From the NCBI GenBank assembly GCA_964621445.1, contig CAZUNO010000012.1, positions 1 to 64,000 of the forward strand: 64,000 nucleotides of DNA, given 5' to 3'. Shown piece by piece: positions 26,026-35,156 of the stretch. Positions within the stretch are counted from its first letter, which is position 1. Each line of letters opens with the position of its first letter. The notes under the pieces were generated by a model. The model ran no database searches. It saw only the letters and a program-made list of their open reading frames with translations, and was not told where the DNA came from. The translations under genes were made by a program, and so were the position numbers. This DNA is from CAZUNO01 sp964621445 [NCBI: Candidatus Hadarchaeota archaeon] (GTDB lineage Archaea; CAYQAE01; CAYVLA01).

Positions 26026-27510
26026 CTAATATGACTTGGCAACCATGACCATGCACTCAGCAGGCTTGCCACATACTATGCATTTCTCACCTGGTTCGAT
26101 TTTCGGTTGGCCAAAACGAGTACCACGTACCTCTCCATCTGTATCCTCCTTAATGATATCGGCACAGGATTCTCCCTCAAAGCCCCTGGAACAAAATGGT
26201 ACCTTTACGAATCCACCCCTTTGGGAAAGAATTTCTTCCAGCTCCTCCATATTCTCTGCACTGAAGATGTGGCCCTCAAGCTCCGCGGTGGCCTTTTCCC
26301 TCAGGTTCTCAACTATATCCTCGCCCATGGAATGTATTTCTTCCAGAGCATTTTCAAAATCCACCTGTTTCTTCTCCCCGGTATCCCTTCTTACGAGGGT
26401 CACTACCCCCGCTTTTAGGTCACGGGGGCCTATCTCGGCCCTTATGGGCACTCCCTTCATTTCCCAGTAATAGAACTTCATGCCCGGATTCTTATCAGAA
26501 TCGTCAAGAGTAGCACGCAAACCGGCTTCTTCAAGCGTTTCGAAAAACTCGCAGGACTTGGCCAATACCTCTTCCCTTTGATCCCGGAAAACAATGGGCA
26601 CCACCACCACCTGGGTGGGTGCGATGGCAAAAGGTAGTATGAGACCACGTTTATCTCCGTGCACCGAAGCCAGGACGCCCAGGGTCCTGGATATCGGTGG
26701 TCCATAACATGTCTGGTGAGGAATTTTCTTCTCACCCTCGGCGTTTTCAAAACCTATGTCAAAGGCCTTGGCAAACCCTTTACCCAGGTTATGGGTGGAG
26801 GGAAGCTGTACCACTCTACCATCTGGCATGAGGGCATCGGCAGCGTATGTATCAACAGCTCCCGGGAATTTATCAAATGCCGGTCTTCTGAAGAACAGGA
26901 AGGGGATACCAAGCCTACCGCTAAGGACTGCCTTACTGGTCTCCATATCATTTTCGACCTGCTCCAGAGCCTCCTCTCCGGTGGCAAATACGTCATGTGC
27001 CTCGATCCAGAGGAACTCCCTTCCCCTTATCAAGGGCTTAGTTGCCTTTGTATCGTATCGATATACTGCACAGCTTTGATATAACCTTAATGGCAGGTCG
27101 GTATAGGATCTTATCCATAGCGAATACATGGTATAAAATGCGGCTTCAGAGGTTGGTCTCAGTGCCAATTTTTCATCTAAATCCCCCTCTCCCGCCCTGG
27201 TCACCCAGAAGACCTCGGGAATAAACCCCTCGACATGGTCCTTTTCCTTCTCAAAGTTTCTTTCCGGAATCACCACTGGAAAGAGGGTGGGCTCATGACC
27301 CCTTTCTTCAAGTTCATGTTCCCATGCCGAATATAGCTCCTTAACCATTCTCATTAGCCAGGGCTTATATACGACGAATCCCTTCACGTCGTATCTCAGG
27401 TCAACTAGATCCGCCGTGGTCATTATCTCATTATACCATCGAGAGAAATCGGATTTATCGATATCAAATACGTGTGCGTCTTTTTCTTCGCTTGACGTCA
27501 AAAGTCTCAC
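26026..27510 (-). CDS. proS: Prolyl-tRNA synthetase, archaeal/eukaryotic type
   Basis: 494 residues, class II aminoacyl-tRNA synthetase. Class II motifs are visible (LRPTSEAAFYTMYSLWI; RGREFLWIEAHDVFAT), and the HxxGK-like substrate region THNLGKGFAKAFDI. The C-terminal zinc-type extension (CIVCGKPAECMVMVAKSY) ends in the conserved tyrosine of the archaeal form. No bacterial editing insert is present. It charges tRNA-Pro in the cytoplasm. The gene appears to share a transcript with the UPF0280 gene. Confidence 0.96.
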   Translation of the reverse strand: MRLLTSSEEKDAHVFDIDKSDFSRWYNEIMTTADLVDLRYDVKGFVVYKPWLMRMVKELYSAWEHELEERGHEPTLFPVVIPERNFEKEKDHVEGFIPEVFWVTRAGEGDLDEKLALRPTSEAAFYTMYSLWIRSYTDLPLRLYQSCAVYRYDTKATKPLIRGREFLWIEAHDVFATGEEALEQVENDMETSKAVLSGRLGIPFLFFRRPAFDKFPGAVDTYAADALMPDGRVVQLPSTHNLGKGFAKAFDIGFENAEGEKKIPHQTCYGPPISRTLGVLASVHGDKRGLILPFAIAPTQVVVVPIVFRDQREEVLAKSCEFFETLEEAGLRATLDDSDKNPGMKFYYWEMKGVPIRAEIGPRDLKAGVVTLVRRDTGEKKQVDFENALEEIHSMGEDIVENLREKATAELEGHIFSAENMEELEEILSQRGGFVKVPFCSRGFEGESCADIIKEDTDGEVRGTRFGQPKIEPGEKCIVCGKPAECMVMVAKSY

Positions 27511-27582
27511 TACTCCCAGACCTATAGAGAATTTTATTACTCTTTCCAGAACGCTATAATACTGTGTGATGCAGCTCCGAAC

Positions 27583-28110
27583 TCACTGCTTATCCTTTTT
27601 CCTAATGCGAATAACCTCGCCAAGGGTCACATCACTGCCGTTGGAATGGGTATCCATCTGAATCTGCTCATCAAAAGGCTCCTCAAGCAGGTCTATCTTC
27701 AGGAATCTCTCGAGCTTCCGTGCCAATGAATTGCTAGGCACGAGGGACTCGGCCTCCAATCTATGGATTGTAGAACTTTTTTCATTTACCTTCTTGCCAA
27801 GTTCCTCCTGGGTTAGCCCCTTGCGTTCCCTGGCGGATCTAATTTCAGACCCGAAACCGTCGATTACCTCCATTTTGCTTCTTTTGGCCTGAGGACGAGT
27901 TTTTTTGGAACCCTTGGATCGTCGGCGAACCGATTTCGAGGACCGTTTCTTGGCCTGTTTCTTGGCCTGTTTCTTGGCCTGTTTCTTGGCCTGTTTCTTT
28001 TTCACTGGCTTACCGAACCTTGCACAGCGATCGCAAACGTCAAGAGTTGCTTTATCCACCCTGACGGTCGTAAGTTTCTTCACATCAGCTCCGCAGATCT
28101 CACAGATCAT
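27583..28110 (-). CDS. MBF1-like transcription factor with KQAK repeat linker
   Basis: 175 residues. An N-terminal zinc ribbon (CEIC ... CDRC) is followed by a very basic linker with a tandem KQAK repeat (about 38-55), then an HTH_3 domain (EIRSARERKGLTQEELGKKV, NEKSSTIHRLEAES). This is the architecture of archaeal multiprotein bridging factor 1, which binds the small ribosomal subunit and possibly TBP. Divergent from pan with a 66-base gap. Confidence 0.9.
   Translation of the reverse strand: MICEICGADVKKLTTVRVDKATLDVCDRCARFGKPVKKKQAKKQAKKQAKKQAKKRSSKSVRRRSKGSKKTRPQAKRSKMEVIDGFGSEIRSARERKGLTQEELGKKVNEKSSTIHRLEAESLVPSNSLARKLERFLKIDLLEEPFDEQIQMDTHSNGSDVTLGEVIRIRKKDKQ
27950..28005. repeat. 12-bp tandem repeat inside MBF1
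   Basis: The unit CTTGGCCTGTTT recurs about four to five times head to tail. On the coding strand it encodes repeated Lys-Gln-Ala-Lys. Because the unit is a multiple of three, copy-number changes keep the frame. Confidence 0.8.
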
Positions 28111-28142
28111 TTCTACCGCCTGCCGTTAATTCCTTCTCAACT

Positions 28143-28155
28143 GAATATATTTAAA
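28143..28155 (+). promoter_or_regulatory. Putative TATA box of pan
   Basis: AATATATTTAAAT lies 23-34 bases before the TTG at 28177. This spacing implies a leaderless transcript beginning at about that codon. The element is nearly symmetric and might also serve the divergent MBF1 gene. Confidence 0.5.
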
Positions 28156-28176
28156 TCGCGCGAACTCCTGTCCTTT

Positions 28177-29373
28177 TTGGAGCGTGGAGTATTGTCAGAG
28201 GCCGGTGCGGCCAGCGAAACGGACGAAGTGATAAGTACGAATATACAGCTCCACAAGAAGATTAGATACCTGGAGTTCGAGAAGAGGAATATCGAACGCG
28301 AGTATCTTAGACTTGAGAAGGAGCTCAAAACCCTCAGGTCCGAGATTCGTAAAATGCACGAAGCACCGCTTATCTCAGCCTCAGTCATAGAAAAATTGAC
28401 TGACGACAGGGCCATAGTCCGGTGCCATAACGGAGAATTCGTGGTTGAGGTTTCCGAGTACATTGAACCCGAGGACCTAGATCCCGGGTCCAGGGTAGCC
28501 CTTAACAGCAGAAATTATACCGTGGTCGAGGCCATGCCAGCGCCAAAGGATCCTCTGGTCCTGGGCATGGAACTGCTCGAGAAGCCCCCCGTGTCATACG
28601 AGGATATCGGCGGTCTGAGCGAACAGATACAGGAGCTCCGTGAAATCGTTGAACTCAGCCTGACGGACGTTGAACTCTTCAACAAGGTAGGCGTGGAACC
28701 ACCCAAGGGAGTTCTCCTCCATGGACCCCCGGGAACCGGAAAGACCATGGCAGCAAAGGCCGTGGCCAGGCAGACGAATGCCACCTTCATCAGGATCGTT
28801 GGTTCTGAACTGGTCAAGAAGTACATCGGAGAGGGGGCAAGAATGGTCCGGGAAGTATTCCAGTTTGCGGAGGAAAGAGAGCCCTGCATAATTTTCATTG
28901 ACGAACTGGACGCAATAGGGGCCAGGAGGGTGGACAGCGGCACCAGCTCCGACCGGGAGGTTCAGAGGACTTTAATGCAGCTATTATCGGAGATAGATGG
29001 TTTTGACCCCTGTGGAAACGTAAAGGTCGTGGGAGCAACCAATAGATCAGATATCCTGGACCCCGCCCTGCTGAGATCTGGAAGGTTCGATAGACTCATC
29101 GAATTCCCTCTCCCCAGCCGGGAGGCCCGCCTCAGCATACTAAAGATCCACACCAGGGACATGAATCTGGAATCCGTGGACCTGGATGCCATAGCCAATT
29201 TGACCGAGGAGGCATCGGGAGCAGATCTGAAGAATATCTGTACCGAGGCTGGAATGTTTGCAATCAGGGATAGAAGGGAGCATATAATACAGGATGACCT
29301 GAAGGCGGCAATAAACAAGGTTATGAACTCGCCCATCAATAGCACCAGAGAAACCTCGGCTGTTTACGTCTAG
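28177..29373 (+). CDS. pan: Proteasome-activating nucleotidase (PAN)
   Basis: 398 residues. An N-terminal coiled coil (about 15-65), an OB domain, then an AAA+ module: Walker A GPPGTGKT (about 182-189), Walker B IIFIDELDAIG and the pore/SRH segment LRSGRFDRLIEFPLP. The protein ends in VYV, a HbYX motif that docks into and opens the 20S proteasome gate. It unfolds substrates for the proteasome; the 20S genes are outside the window. Start at TTG 28177 or TTG 28192. The stop overlaps with the convergent MobA-like gene at CTAG. Confidence 0.95.
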   Translation: MERGVLSEAGAASETDEVISTNIQLHKKIRYLEFEKRNIEREYLRLEKELKTLRSEIRKMHEAPLISASVIEKLTDDRAIVRCHNGEFVVEVSEYIEPEDLDPGSRVALNSRNYTVVEAMPAPKDPLVLGMELLEKPPVSYEDIGGLSEQIQELREIVELSLTDVELFNKVGVEPPKGVLLHGPPGTGKTMAAKAVARQTNATFIRIVGSELVKKYIGEGARMVREVFQFAEEREPCIIFIDELDAIGARRVDSGTSSDREVQRTLMQLLSEIDGFDPCGNVKVVGATNRSDILDPALLRSGRFDRLIEFPLPSREARLSILKIHTRDMNLESVDLDAIANLTEEASGADLKNICTEAGMFAIRDRREHIIQDDLKAAINKVMNSPINSTRETSAVYV

Positions 29374-30062
29374 TCCCGCTCAAGCGATGAGGTAAACGCC
29401 CTTGCCGATTCCGATGAAGAAGATCTTGAGTTCCGAGCTTGGCGGAAACTGGCCAGCTTATTCCTAACCGATGCTAGCGTTTCTCGATCATTTATGTTGG
29501 TGAAACAGCCCAGCGAAGGGTCAAATCTTTTGATCCTGAAAACAGGAAGATACCTGGTTCGAAGACCATCGAAAAGCCTCCTAACCCGGAGGATTCGATC
29601 ACGGCAGACTCCATTCAACCAGCCAATGGCTGGCTCCCTCCTTATTACCGAGTGAAGGGGCTCCAGGTACCCGTTTGGGTGCTTCGGAACTGTGGCTTGA
29701 AAGTTACCCATGAATCTCCTCTGGAAATCTATTATCCTCTCATCGATGAGGGGCATATCCGCGCCGACCAGAAATACCAAATCTGTCCGTAAACTTAGAC
29801 ATCCGGCCAATATCCCTCCCAAGATGCCTTTCCCCTCATCCCTTACCGTCCTCTTGCCAGTCAGTTCACTGTACAGCTTTTCCCTTTCGCTGTCCCTGGT
29901 ACAAATTACCACGTGCTCCATGAAATCCAGGCGTGAAACGACCTCCTGTATCAGGGCATTTCCGTTGCCCAAACTGGACAGAGCCTTGTCCCCGGGGCCA
30001 AACCGGATGGAGTCCCCGCCGGCCAGGACTATTGCCCCCATATCAGGTTCCGGGTCAGGCAT
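29370..30062 (-). CDS. MobA-like nucleotidyltransferase
   Basis: 230 residues. A GT-A fold nucleotidyltransferase: IVLAGGDSIRFGPGDKAL is the nucleotide-binding opening, VFLVGADMPLID holds the metal-binding aspartate and LEPLHSV the substrate region. The best match is molybdenum cofactor guanylyltransferase, which makes Mo-bis-MGD; related CMP- or GTP-transferring enzymes are possible. The last 35 residues are Ser/Arg-rich and less conserved. The stop overlaps the upstream phosphoesterase start region, so the two are probably co-transcribed. Confidence 0.82.
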   Translation of the reverse strand: MPDPEPDMGAIVLAGGDSIRFGPGDKALSSLGNGNALIQEVVSRLDFMEHVVICTRDSEREKLYSELTGKRTVRDEGKGILGGILAGCLSLRTDLVFLVGADMPLIDERIIDFQRRFMGNFQATVPKHPNGYLEPLHSVIRREPAIGWLNGVCRDRILRVRRLFDGLRTRYLPVFRIKRFDPSLGCFTNINDRETLASVRNKLASFRQARNSRSSSSESARAFTSSLERD

Positions 30063-30820
30063 CAGTCCTCACCTTGCCGAGGGTGACCAAGGTCTTCAAT
30101 CTTTCCAAGTATGGTTCCATCGATCAGGATTACGGTTGACCCTGGAATATCGAGACAATTGCTTGCCATGGGTCCCAGAGGCTTATCCACGTTAAAGCCC
30201 GTTCCTCCAAGCAATTTATTGAAACTGGGGAGAACGATGACCTTGAGGTCCCGATTATATTCCCCCATTCTCGAGGGATACCTTTCCTCCAGTTTCTCCC
30301 AGATCGGGTTGGACTCGATGAAACAGGGGAGTCTCTTCTCCACTCCCAAGGCGTCCTTTAGCACGATGGCCGGGTGACTATGGCCCATAACCAGGTATTT
30401 ACAGTCCAGTAGGTCACGTTCAGGCCAGGTATGTCCGTGAAAGAACCCTACCCCACCCCGCACCTCCCCGCGGGTTTTTCCAAATGAAACCTTATCCGCA
30501 TGTATGATGGACTCCAAACCACCGTCGTGGTTGCCCTTGATTATGGTGGTTTCCACGGGCATGGCCCTAGCGAACTGCTCAAGCTCTTCGAACTCCCAGT
30601 CGCCCACGTACGGAATATTGTGCTTGAAATCACCAAGGATTATCAACTCTCTGGGATCTAGCCTCTCGGATAGAGAAAGTAGGCGCTTCCTCATCTCCCC
30701 GGTCTGGGAGGGGATTCTTAGGCCATTCTGAAGAAGTTCAAATTCATAACCCAGGTGTAGGTCGGCTACTACTAGCACGTCCTCTCCGGATAGGAATAGT
30801 CCCCTATTCACTGGGCGCAT
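30062..30820 (-). CDS. Calcineurin-like metallophosphoesterase
   Basis: 252 residues. Metal-binding motifs appear in order: ADLHLG (D-x-H), LGDFKH (GDxxH), KGNHDGG (GNHD) and the later GHSHP. This is the archaeal SbcD-related small phosphoesterase family (often annotated YkuE/TIGR00024-like). In archaea these genes often lie by DNA repair helicases; here the neighbour is a MobA-like gene, so the substrate stays open. Cytoplasmic, no signal peptide. Confidence 0.88.
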   Translation of the reverse strand: MRPVNRGLFLSGEDVLVVADLHLGYEFELLQNGLRIPSQTGEMRKRLLSLSERLDPRELIILGDFKHNIPYVGDWEFEELEQFARAMPVETTIIKGNHDGGLESIIHADKVSFGKTRGEVRGGVGFFHGHTWPERDLLDCKYLVMGHSHPAIVLKDALGVEKRLPCFIESNPIWEKLEERYPSRMGEYNRDLKVIVLPSFNKLLGGTGFNVDKPLGPMASNCLDIPGSTVILIDGTILGKIEDLGHPRQGED

Positions 30821-30886
30821 CTGACCTAGGTGGTAGCGGTCACTGAAAAGTGCTCGCGCCGATTAGGTTTTTTCTCGATGGATGGC

Positions 30887-32023
30887 TCATTCAATTTCCA
30901 CGGAGGGAGGGTTTATGAAATCGTGATACTTCTCTCCAGCCTCTGCCTTCTCGGTTGTCCCGTCATGGATGTAAAGCCTGTAACGGAAGCTTAGGGTCTC
31001 ACCTGCACCGAGCTTATAGTCGCCGTTGGCCGGTTTATCTCCGTAGAAATAGGATAGCCCGAAACAATTTGCGGTCATCAGGCCATAATTTCTCACGTGC
31101 CAGTTCGTGGGATGTCGCAGGTTATCGGTGTCCTCGAATACGGTGATACCGGCGGTCTTTCCCTCGGTGGGTCCGTAATAGTCACACCAGTGGGCCTTCT
31201 TCCCCCAGGTCTCGGGCTCATTCACCCCACCATAGGAGTTGATAATGGTCCCCTCTCTCTTTACGTCCATTGAACTTGCCACCCTCACTGAGATTATGCC
31301 TCCTTCCTTGGTATCACCAAAGACCACATCTCCTTCGGTGGCTGTGAAATCCACATCGACATCGATTATGTATCCTTTATCCCCGACATTGTAGAAGGTG
31401 AAGGCGCTCCTCTCTTCCATAATTTTGTTCTTATCGGCATCTACCCAGTCGTTTAGGGTCGATATTTTGGCAAAAACCGGGCCTGACGTGCGATCTAGGA
31501 AATCTCGATGCAGGGTAAAGCCGTGTCCCTCTCCCTGGCTCCAATTATCTACGCCATTCACATCCCCGTGCGCAATCCAGATGGATTTATGATGGGGATG
31601 ATCGTCGGTCTCCCCCGGAACGTCCTTGATCATGGGGAATGACCTGGTGACCTTTGCACCACATGGAGCCCGGACCGGGAATAGGTAGGGACGAATGAAA
31701 TCCTCACCATCATAGACATATGTAGTAAAGGCCTCTCCATTTATCTTGACATCAACCGCGTTCTCCGCGTCTGAAAGCTCGGCAAGTCCATCCGCTTCCA
31801 TTTCCTCATCCTTGAGAACGAATTTGCGGCTTTCGCCTGCCTTAAGCTCATTCAGCAGAAAGGTGACCGTGCATCCTTCCTCGGAGGTCTCTACCTGTCC
31901 GGGAAATTTGTTTCCCTTTGGGTCAACGAGAACTGCTTTTTGGATATCCTCGCCTAGAGATATCTTGACCGGGCAATTTTTCCGATCGTGATTGCCGGCA
32001 TCTATGGTAACTTGTTTTTCCAT
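30887..32023 (-). CDS. DUF6807 (PmoA-like) family protein
   Basis: 378 residues, mostly beta. Family hallmarks are the HPHHKSIWIAHGDVNGVDNW segment, PYLFPVRAPCGAKVTRSFPM and the C-terminal LRHPTNWHVRNYGLMTANCFGLSYFYG. In bacteria such proteins occur in carbohydrate-utilisation loci, and the PmoA name is historical. It lacks a signal peptide. It follows the enolase-family gene on the same strand after 98 bases. A sugar-related role is inference. Confidence 0.78.
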   Translation of the reverse strand: MEKQVTIDAGNHDRKNCPVKISLGEDIQKAVLVDPKGNKFPGQVETSEEGCTVTFLLNELKAGESRKFVLKDEEMEADGLAELSDAENAVDVKINGEAFTTYVYDGEDFIRPYLFPVRAPCGAKVTRSFPMIKDVPGETDDHPHHKSIWIAHGDVNGVDNWSQGEGHGFTLHRDFLDRTSGPVFAKISTLNDWVDADKNKIMEERSAFTFYNVGDKGYIIDVDVDFTATEGDVVFGDTKEGGIISVRVASSMDVKREGTIINSYGGVNEPETWGKKAHWCDYYGPTEGKTAGITVFEDTDNLRHPTNWHVRNYGLMTANCFGLSYFYGDKPANGDYKLGAGETLSFRYRLYIHDGTTEKAEAGEKYHDFINPPSVEIE

Positions 32024-32121
32024 TTGGGACTACTCTCCAGTAGGACCCCTTCTATTATTCTTATAACTATTATCCAGATTGACCAAGCTCTCGCTTTATG
32101 GACATGAGCGGACCAGGACAG

Positions 32122-33222
32122 TCATGTACGGTATTTTTCGATCTTTCTCTCGTCGATATCTATTCCCAGGCCCTTTCCTTTGGGCAATATGATTTTGCCT
32201 TCATCCAATTCCGGTGTTTTGGATAGCAAATGATCTTGAAGCATCCAAGGTCCTATGAGTTCCGCTCCATAATCGAATACATCCGAGGTTACGGCGAGCT
32301 GGAGGCCGGCAAGGGTACCTATGCCCAGCTCAGGCATGCTTCCCAGCATGCAGCTCATGTCCCACCCTTCCGCCATATGACCCAATTTGAGCGACGGGTG
32401 CAATCCTCCTGGTTTCATTATCTTGATGTTGAATATATCGGCCGCCGCCAGATCCAATACTCTTCGTCCATCATCCATGTTGTAGAGGCTTTCATCAACC
32501 ATGACCGGGATGTCGATTCTTCTCCTTAGCTCCGCCAATCCCTGAAGGTGGTCTCTAGGTAACGGCTGCTCGAAGACTGAAACGTCAAGTTCCTGTAGCC
32601 TCTCCCCCACCTCTATAGAGGTATCCAGATTATATCCCTGGTTGGCATCCACCTTTATATTGACCTTCTGACCCACTGATTCCCGAACAACCCTCACCCT
32701 CTCGATGTCCTTTTCCGCATCCTTTCCTATCTTGATCTTTATGGTCCTAAATCCCTTTTTTGAAAACATCAGTGACTCATCGGCCATCTTCTCCGCGGAT
32801 TTGAATCCTATGGCCCAAGATAGGTCAACCGAGCCAGCTACCGCTCCCCCTAGAAGAGAATTTATCGCGATTCCCAGACTCCTAGCCGCCAGGTCATGCA
32901 TTGCTATATCAATCCCTGCAGCTGCAAAGGTATTTACCTTCCTTCTACCCATTTCCATATGGAGCTTTTCGATCCTCAAGGGATCCATACCGATCAAATT
33001 CGGTAAAATATCCTCCGTCTCTTTGATGACCTTGGCCTGGGTCTCCTTAGAGTAGGAGGACATGGGCGCAGACTCGCCATAGCCCACCTCACCATTGCTC
33101 CCGATGGCCTTGACTATTACGTGCCTGGCATTTTCGGCAACCCCGCCGGTTATCTCAAAGGGTTCTATGAAGGGAACCGATACCGGAATGACCTCCAAAT
33201 CTGATACGATCATGCGGATCAC
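32122..33222 (-). CDS. Enolase-superfamily enzyme (mandelate racemase/muconate lactonizing type)
   Basis: 366 residues. The catalytic pieces of the MLE subgroup are visible: KIKIG (K-x-K) near residue 164, DANQGY and EQPLP (metal-binding Asp and Glu), MVDESLY, and the second-side lysine in NIKIMKPGG. The best guess is a dipeptide epimerase or N-acylamino acid racemase/OSBS relative. It starts at GTG 33222, overlapping the M20 peptidase stop. The operon partner M20 amidohydrolase fits an N-acylamino acid pathway; this is inference. Confidence 0.87.
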   Translation of the reverse strand: MIRMIVSDLEVIPVSVPFIEPFEITGGVAENARHVIVKAIGSNGEVGYGESAPMSSYSKETQAKVIKETEDILPNLIGMDPLRIEKLHMEMGRRKVNTFAAAGIDIAMHDLAARSLGIAINSLLGGAVAGSVDLSWAIGFKSAEKMADESLMFSKKGFRTIKIKIGKDAEKDIERVRVVRESVGQKVNIKVDANQGYNLDTSIEVGERLQELDVSVFEQPLPRDHLQGLAELRRRIDIPVMVDESLYNMDDGRRVLDLAAADIFNIKIMKPGGLHPSLKLGHMAEGWDMSCMLGSMPELGIGTLAGLQLAVTSDVFDYGAELIGPWMLQDHLLSKTPELDEGKIILPKGKGLGIDIDERKIEKYRT

Positions 33223-34226
33223 CGTAGTAACTGAGTTGCCACATCCAGATATATCTCCGACGCCTGTTTAACCTGGGCCAAGTCCACGAACTCATCCGGT
33301 GAATGCGCCTGGGAAACCTCACCAGGTCCCAATACAAGCGCATCGGCACCCGCATCATTTCTGAAGGGATCTGCCTCAGTCCAACCTCTAAAACCAATGG
33401 GATCCATGGCCATTCCCAACACGTTCTTTTCAGCTCTCAAAACAGAATCCAATAGTGATGAATCATGTTTGGTTTCCATTGGTTCCCCGCTCTTAAAGAC
33501 CTCCAGAGCCCCCCATTTCTCTGCCAGGGGGCAGATAGATGTTAAGGCCTCCTGGACAGAGGTACCGGGCATCACCCTAACGTCGACCTTTGCCCTGCAG
33601 TGGTCAGGAATCCTATTCGTTGTGTCTCCCCCTTTTATCACTCCTAGGTTGGTGGAGGGCTTTCCCACAAATGGGTGATCTTTAAATCCAGAAACATATT
33701 CATCAATATCGCGGTAGTAATCGACCATTCTGGTTATTGCATTCCGCCCTTTCCAGGGAGAAGAGCCGTGGCCACCGGTTCCCGTCGTTTCCAGGATCAG
33801 GAATATTAGCCCGCTATGAGCAACTACCGGAGACAACCCAGTAGGCTCACCAACAACCGCGAGATCACAATCATATCCCTTCTGGATACAGGTTCTCACC
33901 CCCCTGCTGGAGACCTCTTCATCAACGGAAATTAGGAGATCCAGGCGTCCTGAAACACCCTGCTCATCGACCCTTGAGAATGCATCAAGCATCGAAACCA
34001 GGCTCGCCTTGTCGTCGCAGGAACCTAGGCCCCTCACCAGATTATCATCGCATGTCGATTTCGGGACCGACCTACCACTAGGGGGGACGGTATCCGAATG
34101 GGCGTTTAAGCATAACACGGGTTTACCTGAACCCTTGGAGGCCAGCAAATTGAACCTATCATCTTTCATGGGGATGCGCGATACCTCCGGGGCGATCTTA
34201 CGGAGAAGCTCCTCCAAAAATATCAT
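33219..34226 (-). CDS. M20 family metallopeptidase (ArgE/DapE-like)
   Basis: At least 335 residues. Zinc-ligand motifs: NAHSDTVPP, GLGSCDDKA, SVDEEVSS (catalytic Glu pair) and VVGEPTG, plus the dimerisation domain beginning TTGTGGHGSSPWKGRNA. It hydrolyses an N-acyl or peptide bond. The first standard start is ATG 34226, but the same frame continues upstream to a stop at 34308-34310 and encodes LRETLCDLVDLESTTGNEE, the typical first helix of M20 enzymes, with no ATG/GTG/TTG. ATT 34301 or ACG 34298, just after GAGGAG, are candidate starts. Overlaps the next gene by four bases. Confidence 0.87.
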   Translation of the reverse strand: MIFLEELLRKIAPEVSRIPMKDDRFNLLASKGSGKPVLCLNAHSDTVPPSGRSVPKSTCDDNLVRGLGSCDDKASLVSMLDAFSRVDEQGVSGRLDLLISVDEEVSSRGVRTCIQKGYDCDLAVVGEPTGLSPVVAHSGLIFLILETTGTGGHGSSPWKGRNAITRMVDYYRDIDEYVSGFKDHPFVGKPSTNLGVIKGGDTTNRIPDHCRAKVDVRVMPGTSVQEALTSICPLAEKWGALEVFKSGEPMETKHDSSLLDSVLRAEKNVLGMAMDPIGFRGWTEADPFRNDAGADALVLGPGEVSQAHSPDEFVDLAQVKQASEIYLDVATQLLR

Positions 34227-34316
34227 TATCTTCTCTTCGTTACCTGTAGTGCTCTCAAGATCAACCAGATCACAGAGAGTTTCTCTCAGTTTCGTAATAT
34301 CTCCTCATGATATCGC

Positions 34317-35153
34317 TTAGGATCTCCTGTCCTCTACCACTTCATTTGTAAGTACATCCAAGCCCTCAACCTCGCACTCCACGACATCACCTGGCACTAT
34401 GGGGCTAATTCCTTCCGGCGTGCCGGTTGATATGACATCCCCTGGCTCCAGGGTCATATGTCGTGAAATGAACTCTACTAACTCGTCTATGGGGAATATC
34501 ATGTCCCCCGTATTTGCCTTCTGTCTCACCTGGGAATTCACCCTGCATTCAAGCTCCAGGTCCTGTGGGTTTCCGATCTCGTCCCTGGTGGTTAGCCAAG
34601 GACCAAAGGGACAGAATGTGTCCAGGCTCTTTGATCGGAACCAAGGATTTCTAGCATCTATATCCCTTTTTTGCATCTCCCGGGCGGAGACATCGTTTAG
34701 AATGGTATAGCCGAAGATCTTTCCCAGAAACTCCTCCTTGGGGGTACGAGTAGCGAAATCACTAATTATTACGGCAAGCTCTACCTCGTGATCCACTCTT
34801 TCACAAATATCGTGATGTATAATTACATCTCCCTGCCCGGCCACCGCACTCGAAGCCTTTGGAAATATGATGGGTTCATCCGGAACCGACATTCCAGATT
34901 CCTCGGCATGTGCTGCATAGTTCCTCCCTAGACATACGATCTTACCGGGCCTGCTAATGGGAGGTAGGATATTTACCTCCTCCAGAGGGATTCCCTTTTG
35001 CTCCTGGACAATATCCTCGATTTCGTTAAGACTGGAGTTGAAGCGGGCAACCAGTCTCTTCATCGAACGGTGATAATCAACCGGAAGAACCTCGTCTCCA
35101 TCCTTGATTCCTATCCTCGTTTTTCTTCCATCCCGAAAACGTAATAACTTCAC
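34317..35153 (-). CDS. Fumarylacetoacetate hydrolase family protein
   Basis: 278 residues. The FAH fold is clear: KIVCLGRNYAAHAEE, the metal-binding VDHEVELAVII, FGYTILNDVSAREMQKRD and GDVISTGTPEGISP. Members act as hydrolases, decarboxylases or hydratases on 2-keto acids; the substrate here is not known. GTG start, three bases after the cyclase stop. Second gene of the cyclase-FAH-M20-enolase operon. Confidence 0.9.
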   Translation of the reverse strand: MKLLRFRDGRKTRIGIKDGDEVLPVDYHRSMKRLVARFNSSLNEIEDIVQEQKGIPLEEVNILPPISRPGKIVCLGRNYAAHAEESGMSVPDEPIIFPKASSAVAGQGDVIIHHDICERVDHEVELAVIISDFATRTPKEEFLGKIFGYTILNDVSAREMQKRDIDARNPWFRSKSLDTFCPFGPWLTTRDEIGNPQDLELECRVNSQVRQKANTGDMIFPIDELVEFISRHMTLEPGDVISTGTPEGISPIVPGDVVECEVEGLDVLTNEVVEDRRS

Positions 35154-35156
35154 CTT

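Noticed and set aside
27950-28005. CRISPR-like repeat
   Set aside because: The 12-bp units are contiguous with no spacers and encode Lys-Gln-Ala-Lys in frame.
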